Origin: Monocercomonoides exilis
Lineage: Eukaryota; Preaxostyla; Oxymonadida; Polymastigidae
Direction: 5' to 3'
Length of the DNA: 64,000 nt
NCBI GenBank assembly: GCA_001643675.2
Contig: LSRY02000026.1
Span: 1,163,501 to 1,227,500, forward strand
Part shown: piece after piece, positions 55,653 through 64,000 of the stretch
How the letters are laid out: every line of letters starts with the position of its first letter
Position numbering within the stretch: the first letter of the stretch is position 1
Translations under genes and position numbers: made by a program
Notes under the pieces: model-generated
What the model saw: the letters and a program-made list of their open reading frames with translations, nothing else
The model's database searches: none
What the model was told of the DNA's origin: nothing

Positions 55653-56080
55653 ATGAAAGAGATGGCAAATCTTCCTCTTGTTCTTATTTTTCTTCATCTT
55701 CTTCCTCTCTCCTTCCTCTCTTCTCTCTTTCTTTTCTCTTCTTTTTCTTTTATTTTTCTCTCCTTTTCTTCTCTTTCTCTTTTAATTCTTTCCTCTTATT
55801 CTTTCTCTCTTCCTCATTTAAATTATCGTCTAACTTCTTTTTCAACTGCTGAAAATCAATCAAATTCTGATTTTCATTCAAAATCTCTTCTTTCTTCCAT
55901 TCAACAACAAAAAGATGAAACAGATTCAATGAAACAATTAAAGAAACATTAGCTTTTTTTATCATAAAAATTATTTTTTGTAAAGATCTTTTGATTTTTG
56001 TTTTTGCATTTTCATGTTTGTTTCTTCATAAGTTCTGCAAGTTATGACAAGTGATTAATTGAACTTTTTTTAAAATTTTT

Positions 56081-58499
56081 TTGCTTTTCAAAATATTGTT
56101 TGCTTTCCATTATAATTTCATTTTCTGGAAATTTTATCTTTTTTTCATGTTTAGTACGACTAAAGAACATCGAAGCACCCGAAAAAGACTGATAAAATCG
56201 GAAGCAATATATATTGCTAACATTTTTAAAAAAATGCCTTACGAGCGGGCTGTTTTGTTATTTAAAGCTTTTGTGCTTGATGAAGAATTTGGAAATCTTC
56301 TTTTCCGCGATTTTGTAAAATCGTGTTACTGTTTGCATTTTTCTTTTTGATTTTCTTTTATAACTAATTTTATTTTTATTATCGATTATGATATTTTTGA
56401 ACTATTCATTTCTAACAAATAAAAAATGCGAATTTTATTCATATTCATTAGCTCCAGTTATCAAAATTATTTGTGAAGTGGAAAAAACAATGCAAAAGAA
56501 AAATTCAACATTAATATTTCCCTCTTTTTCATCTTCTTCTTCTTTGTCTCCTTCTTCCTCAACATCTTCATCTCCATCCACCACAAAAAAAGCTTCTTCC
56601 TCTTCTTTTTCTTCCTTATCCTCTTCCTCTGCATCTGATCCTGCCTCCCTCTATTCTTCCGCCTCGATCTCTGCTCGTGTCCCTGCCCAGATGCCTATCG
56701 AAAGTGCATTCCATTTCCCTTCTGTTGAGCAGATCGCCCAGTCTTCCACACTCTCTTTGTATTCTGCTGATTCTCCTCTTGCCTCTGGCACCACTGCTGA
56801 TAATGCCACTTCGAGTGATGCTTCTGAACAGTCAGCACAGCCACCCCAGTCATCTGTACATGCTACTGCACCTGCATCATCATCATCTGCTGCTGCTGCT
56901 GCTGCTACCACTACATCTTCTATTTCTTCTGCTTCATCATCATCTTCTTCTTCGTCTTCTTCTCCATTTGCTCCATCTTCTGTATTTGCTCCTTCTGATG
57001 TCTTGCAATTGCAACCTTCGCTTTCCTATGTCAATGCCTCGTATACTTTATTCCCATTGCCTAATTCGTCTCAGACTTCAACAACAAGCTCATTTCCAAC
57101 AGAAACACAGGCACCTTCCACAAATCACTCTGAGACTACACAAATAGAACAGGTTGCATCATCCAATCAATCTGATTTATCAATTCCTTCTTCTTCTCTC
57201 ACTTCTTCTTCTTCTTTCTCAAATTTTTCTCCTTCATCCATCACATCAATGCAGAATTTCCAAACTCAACAGCAACAGCAACAGCAACAACCTTCTCTTC
57301 AAATTTCCACAAACTTATTCAAAGAAAGTGAAGAAAATGATACTTTTTCATTTGCACATCATATCAATGATTTTTGCATTTCTTTTGAACCCACTTCTTC
57401 ATTTCACATAAATAAAAAAGAAGCAAAGAAATGCAAAAAACATTCGACTTTTTCTTCCAAAATTTCAAAACAATCAAAAAAGAAAAATTCTTCATCATCA
57501 TCTTTTTCTTCATTATCTTCAAAAGAAAATTCAAGATCGTGCGTTTCAATTCTTCTTTCTTCTCAAAGAGGATTGAAAAACAATGGCAGTGTGTGCTCTC
57601 TTTCTGCCATTTGTCAATGCATGGCTTCTATTAATCTTGAATTTACAGACATTTCAAAAATGAACAGCATGCAAAAAACATTCATGCAGCTGTTTCATCT
57701 TCTTCGAATCTCTTCGTTTAATTTCAATGTGTAGGATGGAGGTCAAATAAATAAATTCTACGACACTTATCTTGGAGGGAAGAATCAACCAAAAGAGTTG
57801 TCTGTTGTTTTTGAAAGACTTCTCAAAGTTCTTTCCAAAAATTGTAATGAAATTAACGATATGTTTTCTATCATTTCACAAAATGTTTTAATGTGTGTTC
57901 ATTGAAATGATTACTCCATTTCAAGAAGGGATGATCAGTTTTTTGTTACAATTAGAGGATCAGATGTTGTTTCTGGTCTTCAAGATTTATTAACTTGTAA
58001 TTCATTTTTAGTTGAGAAAAGAGAAGGAGAGTGTGTATCATGTCACAAAGATAGACAATTTTTGAAATATGTTCGTTTTTTGTATTTTCCAAAAGTGTTA
58101 AGTGTTTTATTCAACGTTGGTGATTTTTTCACTGTAATTGCTCCTCCTCTCACTATTAATTTTGTTGATTCAGGGTTAGGGCCTGAGGATTTAAAAATAT
58201 TTGATCCAAAGGCTCACTCTGAAGATTCATTATTAACTTCTGGTTCTGATAATGATGTTATTGTTTATGAATTAGTTGGATGTGTTATTCATTCAAGTGT
58301 TCTTTATAAGCAAGGGCATTTTTTGGCCGTTGTGAAAGAAGATGTTTCTAAACCTAGTTCCATTTCAAAGTTTATTGAGTGTAATGATCATATTGTTTCA
58401 GAAATTATTCCTGAAAAATGGAATGATTATTGGAATCATCTCGCTTTGGAAAATTTTCATCCTTCTATTTGTTTTTTCAAAAAAATTGAAATATCATAA
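56081..58499 (+). pseudogene. Second USP-like gene, broken, without a transposase domain
   Basis: The frame from 56388 encodes a Ser-rich N-terminus and then a diverged USP Cys box, 'GLKNNGSVCSLSAICQCM' (about 57570-57625). The frame is broken by TAG at 57732 and TGA at about 57903. Beyond these it continues unchanged in phase (58062-58499) with 'CVSCHKDRQFLKYVRF' (zinc-ribbon half), a hydrophobic strand, 'GHFLAVVKED' (His box) and 'FIECNDHIVSE'. The TGA falls where the first half of the zinc ribbon should have its second Cys ('MCVH', stop, 'NDYS'). An upstream frame 56081-56330 ('ERAVLLFKAFVLDEEFGNLL') could be a first exon, joined by a possible intron 56329-56447. Catalytic Cys and His codons are present. 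It ends after the USP domain, whereas the gene at 45557-49262 continues into the DDE-like region. Confidence 0.65.
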
Positions 58500-59980
58500 T
58501 TCTTTTCATTTTTTTTTGATTTTAATTTTTGAGAATTTTCTTAATTGCAAAAAAACAAATTTAACTCCTCTATTCATTATTTTTCTTTTTTGTTTTTTTT
58601 CCAAATAATAATAATAAATCATTGTTTGAATATTTATTCAATGACTCTTATTTTGAAAAAATGATAATTCACAATCGAAAATTAATTCAACTCTGTGAAT
58701 AATTGTTCATTATTAATTTTTTACTTGATTATCAACAATATAAGGTTATTTGTTGTTTTCAAAAAAATATTTCCTTCAAAGAGAACTAATATGAAAGAAA
58801 AATAGATTTTTAATGAATAAACTTTTTTAACTAAAAAAATCTATATCTCTGAAAAAGAAAGAACAAATAAATAAATAATATCATATTTTTTTCATTAATA
58901 AACATCGTTTGAAAACATTTAATAATAAAAAAATTAGTTAACCATTCTTTTTGAAAAGAAAAATATTTTATTGTTCTTTTTTAAAAAAAAGAATCATTCA
59001 AAAATGTTCAGGAAAAATATATTTAACTCAAAAATTATGCAAATAGGATATTTTGTTGATATTTTTGTATATTTTCGAAGAACAATTTATCCTTTTCAAA
59101 AAAATTGATTGATCACAACAGCCCATAATTTTATTTCTTTTTCGATTTTTGATCTTTTTTTATGATATCAAAAAAAATCACCCATATCTTGATAAAATTT
59201 CTATTCTGCTTAGGAATTCACATTAGAATGTTTTTACAATATAACCAAGTATTTGTTCTTTTTTAAAGTGAAGTTTCATGTGTGTGGACAAAATTTTCAT
59301 ATAAATATGCCAATGTTATTTTAATTTAAAATTAAACATTTGCCACTTTTAAAAAAGAATAACATATTATATACTCCAAATAAAAATTTTAGCAAGTTTT
59401 TTGGAATCACAAATCTCGCAAAAAATGCCGTCCATCGTACAAAACACAGGACAAGATCGATTTCACAATAACTGCACAAAGAATAATTCTGACAATTTTC
59501 CCAAAAATGAATCTCATAAATACAAACTCAATTGGTAAATGAGACTTTCAAAACTTCCTCGTTTATGCCAGAGAAAATGGCATAGGTCTAAATTGTACCA
59601 GTAATGAATTTGACCTTTTTTTGTGAATTTTCGAAGTATTATTGATTGAAATAATTATTTAAGACTGTATTGTAGTAAAAATTTCAATAATCTTTGAGTT
59701 GAAAATAAAATCCAAAACATTGATCAATCCCATTAAAATATTTGAATATTTTTATTTTGTGTTTTGTGAACAAATAAGAGCTGTGCTTGGACTGTTTTCT
59801 GCATTCATTGTTTTGTTGTATTTTTTTGCATTACAGACTCTTTCAAAAAAAGAACAAATCAGAATGTTGCTTTAAATTTTCTTTAAATATTCAAATCACA
59901 AATTTTTGAAAAGAATGCATTAATTAAAAAGTGTTTATAACAACAATTAGAATAAAATTTTCATTTATATTTAGAAAAGT
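58500..59980. other. AT-rich region with an inverted-repeat arm
   Basis: No gene supported. It carries the left arm (59448-59733) of the repeat that encloses the receptor fragment. Confidence 0.5.
59448..59733. repeat. Left arm of an inverted repeat (partner 61809-62158)
   Basis: 'acaagatcgatttcacaata' to 'attgatcaatcccat' is the reverse complement of the right arm, with an indel of about 60 bp near the middle and scattered differences. Confidence 0.7.
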
Positions 59981-61567
59981 TTATCCACAAGAATTCAATT
60001 TCACTCCGTTTTTCGAAATTGATGTTCCAATACAAATTTCGCTTGTTAAATCCTTCAACTCAATCTTTATCCCTCCTCTATTTCTGCTCTTGCATCCACA
60101 TTCCTCCTTCGTTGTATTCCACAACACAAAAGTCTCACCTGCCTTCACACTTTTTGCAATCACAACCCCATCACCTGTTGTCCAATTAACATTCAGAATT
60201 ATTTCATTCACCAGAATTCTTTCTCCAGATGACGATCCTGCTGATGATGACTCGACAAATAGAGGCTGGCTAACTTTCATGTTTTCTATCTCCACATCAC
60301 TCATAGTCAGCTGCCTTAACACCACTTCAAACACACACTTCGCTATTCCTCTCCCTCTTGATGTCGAAGAATTGATCACCACATCCTCCAGCGAAAGTGA
60401 ACCGCTCCCATCAGAAACAACAAACACATTTGGAGACGAGCTTCTTGTCGCGTTGTGGTCGATCCCTACATGCCCCACCTCCAGCTGTCCGGTCGTCACA
60501 CTGAACAGCGTTGTCGATGATGAAGAAAGCGAACTCGTCCCAATCACACTCACCGTCTTCCCTCTCCCAACAACAGAAATCTTCTTTCCCCCAACACTGA
60601 TCGTCTTCTCTTCGCTCACATGCCTCCCACCCAGCACTGTGATTGTCGAGCTCAGCTGCGCCATGCTTGATTCCACTGCATGCCCCACCGTCTTGCACGG
60701 TGCTGCCTCGCTCATCCCACACAGATTGCTCGTGTCAACTCCACCCACACCAACAAACCGATCTTTCATCCCGACGCTCAGCCAATCCATCTTTTCCGAA
60801 TGCTGAAACTTCCAACCGCTCGAATAATAAGCATAGCACACTCTCTTATCATTGCTGTTCGTTGTTTACGATTCGTAGAATGGGTTAGCAGATGAAAAAA
60901 GATTGTAATAATCTTCAAAATTCACATCACCACCGATTGAAGCAGAATTGCTGCGTCTGCAATCATGGAAGAAGAAGAAATAACAATAAATATTGTTGCT
61001 TGGAGTTGTTTGTTGATCTGGGCAGAAACTCATTCCTCCGCCATATGAATATGCTGAGCAAGAAAAAAAATGGAGACTCCGCATTTTGAATTCAGATGGA
61101 ACAGCAACACAACGCATGCCCCCACCGTTAGCGCTTGTCACTGAACATGAAGAGAATAAACATTCAAACATGCAAGCACTCTCCCCTTTCGCACTTTCCG
61201 TTCCAATACAGGCAGTTTCAGAAACCTGAAAAGAATTAAGATAAAGTCCTCCCCCATTATATTTTGCAGAACATTTCTGGAACTCGCACCCACTGATCCT
61301 GACACACGACGAAATTGATTCAGCATATGTTCCTCCTCCATAATAATTTTTTGCGGTTCATGCATTGAACGAGTTGTTCACAACCTCAACGAATTTTTTA
61401 TAATAGCACATTATTCTCCCACACAAATGGAATGCAACGCACCCATTGAACACGCTATGTGAAACTGAGATAGTGATAGATGATTGACAAGATACGTAGA
61501 TTTCCCTGTTGCTTGACGAAACGTTGGTGCATGATTTTTCTGTTTCTGTTGTCTTTAATCCGTTCAA
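59981..61567 (-). pseudogene. Truncated receptor-family ectodomain
   Basis: Minus strand. Blocks 61567-61358, 61365-61138, 61171-60866 and 60841-59981 follow the intact receptor from about nt 4590 to 6110 in the same order. Examples are 'NGGGMRCVAVPSEFKMRSL' against 'GGGGMFCQSIPDSFKMRNV', and 'MDWLSVGMKDRFVGVGGVD', 'AAPCKTVGHAVESS', 'VSDGSGSLSLEDVVI', 'GDGVVIAKSV', 'AGETFVLWNTT'. The last two blocks are in one frame, split by a TAA at about 60856 at a position that is Phe in the intact gene. The start, the rest of the ectodomain, the membrane helix and the kinase-like tail are missing. It is a partial copy between inverted repeats. Confidence 0.8.
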
Positions 61568-62532
61568 TTCACTCCAAATTATTGGGTAAACTTCTCAAAG
61601 AGATTCACTCCTTTAAAAACTTCTAATTATCTCATTTGCATCACTATTTGAACTAAATTTTATCGCAACTTATAAGAAGCAAGTTGATAAAAATAAATTT
61701 ATGAAACACGTAAAAATTAATTTTGTGTGAACATAAATTTGGTTATTAACAATTTAATTGTAACAACACATTCAAAAAATAAAAAATGAAAAATGAACAA
61801 AATTTTTATGGGATTGATCAATGTTTTGGATTTTATTTTCAACTCAAAGATTATTGAAATTTTTACGACAATACAGTCTTAAATAATTATTTCAATCAAT
61901 AATATTTCGAAAATTCACAAAAAAAGGTCAAATTCACTACTGGTACAATTTTGACCTATGTCGAGAAAATTATTTATTATACCTCTGAGAAGCTCAAAAT
62001 CCTATTTCTTTTAGAATCTTACAATTATTTTTTTCTGAGCATAAACGAGGAAGTTTCGAAAGCCTCATTTTCCAATTGAGTTTGTTATGATGAGATATAT
62101 TTTGAGGAAAATTGTCAGAATTATTCCTCTTGCAGTTATTGTGAAATCGATCTTGTCCGGTATTTTGTGAAATGTACTGTATTTTATATTTTCCGAAAAT
62201 TTTCACACAAATATATTTTATTAATAATCATTTCCAATTTTAATAAATGATCATTTCAAAAAGTTGGTTGTTCTTTCACAAAGTTTGAAATCTTTTTGTT
62301 CAAATTGTAATTTCACTTCAGGATAATTTTTCATTGAATTTATTAAAAATTTCGAAAATTTGTTTTTGATTGATGATAAAGAATATTTGTTATGTTGAAA
62401 TATTTAATGCTTTTTATTCATTCTAATTCATTTTTAAAAAATCTTGGTGACATTTTGTTTGTGGAAATTAATTCAACCATATTTAATATGTGATTGGTAA
62501 AAATGATTTTTTTAATTTTTATTGTTCATTTT
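61568..62532. other. AT-rich region with an inverted-repeat arm
   Basis: No gene supported; it contains the right arm at 61809-62158. Confidence 0.5.
61809..62158. repeat. Right arm of an inverted repeat (partner 59448-59733)
   Basis: Begins 'tgggattgatcaatg' and ends 'tgaaatcgatcttgtcc', inverse to the left arm. It is longer than the left arm because of an insertion around 61960-62020. Confidence 0.7.
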
Positions 62533-63720
62533 ATGAACATTTCATTTACTCGTGAGCTGTTGTCTGTAAACGTTGTATCTCGTCATGGTTTGGAAAAAAA
62601 AACTTTTTCACCCTTACCCAAGTTAGCAAAATTTTAACAAATTGGTGGGTTTTTTAAAAATTCTGAAACAATTTAAAGGTGATCGATTTTCAATATCCAA
62701 ATTGGGAGTGTGAACTTTATATTTAAAAAAAAATTGAGTTATTGTTATTTTTCAAACGAAAAGTATGACAATAATATTGTGAGTAATGGAAGTTTGCTTC
62801 AATCTGGAAAAGAACGAATGCATAACATTGGAAACTCACTAAAGAAACGTTACGTGGATATCACTGGTGATGAGAATTGGCTGAATCTGCGAAATTTGGA
62901 TCTTCATTCAACTGTTACCAACAGAACAATAGAATCACTTTCTTCATTAATTTCTGGCCTTGCCAATTTTGTACCAACCAATAAACCAAGCGATGAGAGT
63001 TCAACAATCAACAACATTAATTCAACGAACGCAGAACATATGCTTCTTCTTGTTGGATCTTCGACTTGGCTTGCATTTCTAATTAAAAGCAATTGCTATT
63101 GAAAACTAATTTTTATGCTTTAAGTGAAAAATCAAGGAAAATCATTTTTGAGACCTTAAATTCGGGCGAATGGTGCGATTACATTCTGAATCATAAAGAA
63201 TCGATTGAGCTTATTTTCAATTTGACACAGACACGATTTGAAGGTTGGGATATTATCAAGATTTTCGACACGTTGTTTATTGAGCATGAACTTGGGTATA
63301 ATTATTTTTGTTGTTGTTGCAAATATTATTTAAATAAATTTTTTTTTATCATTTTAAATATTAAAATACCATTTTCTTCTTGTGATGAATGCGAAGACAC
63401 AAATTGCCTGAAGGAATGAATGACAGTCTGTACGAAGAATCACAGCGATTCAGAGATGATTGTTTGCATTGGGTTATCTTTCAATAGAAGTTTTTTTTCA
63501 AAAAAAATATTTCATTTTCTTTCTTTCTTTTTCTTTCTTTTTCTTTCTTTTTCTTTTGGAAATTATTTAAAAAATACTCAAATATTTTTATTTTATTTTA
63601 TTTAATTTATTATTATTATTATTATTATTTTCAAAATCATTTTTCATTCAGTGTTTTTGATCTCATATCCAACGCACAGAGAAGATTTTTGCCAGCCATC
63701 ATCAGGATTGTTTATGGATG
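62533..63720 (+). CDS. Histidine-acid-phosphatase-like gene, interrupted, 3' end probably beyond the window
   Basis: Reading forward: 'LLSVNVVSRHGLEKKTFSPL' (about 62557-62616) has the RHG of the histidine phosphatase active site, with RHGxRxP degenerate. Then come 'YPNWECEL' (62694-62717) in another frame, and 'GSLLQSGKERMHNIGNSLKK' with 'LDLHSTVTNRTIESL' (about 62788-62944), which match the family's 'GxLTxxGxxQHxxLGxxLRxRY' and 'RSTDxxRTxxS'. 'GWDIIKIFDTLFIEHELG' and, after a clear GTATAA...GAAG intron (about 63298-63399), 'HKLPEGMNDSLYEES' match the family region before the second half. A further exon near 63650-63718 ('CQPSSGLFMDE') is likely. The TGA at 63100 and a frame change near 63095 mean either more introns or decay. 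The HAE/HD proton-donor motif would lie beyond what I can see. Probably extracellular or lysosomal in function, as is usual for the family. Confidence 0.6.
63298..63399 (+). other. Putative intron in the histidine-phosphatase-like gene
   Basis: Starts GTATAATT and ends TGCGAAG. Removal joins 'IEHELG' to 'HKLPEGMNDS' in frame, as expected for the family. The borders are good to a few bases. Confidence 0.55.
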
Positions 63721-63773
63721 AGGTACTGTTTAACTTGATTTTGGTAATATTTTCATTGAATCTTTTCTTTCTT

Positions 63774-63962
63774 TCTTTCTTTTTTTCTTTTCTTTTCTTT
63801 TCTTTTCTTTTCTTTTCTTTTCTTTTCTTTTCTTTTCTTTTCTTTTCTTTTCTTTTCTTTTCTTTTCTTTTCTTTTCTTTTCTTTTCTTTTCTTTTCTTT
63901 TCTTTTCTTTTCTTTTCTTTTCTTTTTCTTTTCTTTTCTTTTCTTTCTTTTTTTTTTTTTTT
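63774..63962. repeat. TTTTC pentanucleotide satellite with T run
   Basis: About 30 tandem TTTTC units, then irregular units and a T run (about 63949-63963). The ORF across it is an artefact of the repeat. It lies downstream of, or within an intron of, the phosphatase-like gene. Confidence 0.95.
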
Positions 63963-64000
63963 TGAAAAAAATGATTTTATTTGTTTATTTTTTCAATTTA

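Noticed and set aside
63651-63965. ORF encoding repeated Phe-Leu-Ser at the right end
   Set aside because: Translation of the TTTTC satellite; only its first 20 or so codons may be a real exon of the phosphatase-like gene.
1-64000. General reassignment of TAA and TAG to glutamine as in Streblomastix
   Set aside because: By my reading, the in-frame stops in decayed genes include TGA as well as TAA and TAG. At least one TAA replaces Phe and one TGA replaces Trp of the intact paralogue. The long Gln-containing intact frames contain almost no TAA/TAG. I keep only the TAG-only stretch as a question.

Overview
This window looks like AT-rich nuclear DNA of a protist, and I think of an oxymonad (Preaxostyla, the Monocercomonoides / Blattamonas / Streblomastix group). 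The main reason is a family of very large surface proteins. They have a signal peptide, hundreds of 'GGG'-turn beta-helix repeats, one membrane helix and a degenerate kinase-like tail, a combination I associate with oxymonad genomes. Short GT-AG introns and Ser/Glu homopolymer runs fit a eukaryote. The assignment is inferred from family recognition; no rRNA gene is present to confirm it.

Layout. 1-2.4 kb: 3' part of a GTPase-like coiled-coil protein. 3.5-12.7 kb: one giant beta-helix / pseudokinase receptor, open except for a single in-frame TAG. 12.7-17 kb: non-coding DNA with foldback repeats and one arm of a 382-bp inverted repeat whose partner lies at 32.6 kb. 17-44 kb: a gene graveyard. 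Successive remnants are an unknown gene (with a second copy at 34.4 kb), a Ser-rich receptor relative, a polytopic membrane protein, an unknown gene, a DEAD-box helicase, a receptor kinase-tail fragment, two more unknown genes and an acidic/basic nuclear-type protein. 44.4-50.1 kb: the most interesting unit. A long intact minus-strand gene fuses a USP-type deubiquitinase to a DDE / RNase H-like transposase domain. It is flanked by inverted repeats, and a compact GC-rich structured-RNA candidate follows its stop codon. 50.3-55.7 kb: a decayed Ser-rich receptor relative. 56-58.5 kb: a second, broken USP-like gene without a transposase domain. 59.4-62.2 kb: a receptor fragment between inverted repeats. 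62.5 kb to the end: a histidine-acid-phosphatase-like gene with at least one intron, running into a TTTTC satellite.

How it fits together: at most three loci look functional (the GTPase-like gene, the giant receptor if its TAG is tolerated, and the USP-transposase gene). The histidine phosphatase is uncertain. The rest reads as a repeat-rich region where members of the receptor family and a few ordinary genes have been copied, inverted and lost, probably with help from mobile elements. All alignments and folds were done by eye; exon limits, repeat limits and identities are approximate.
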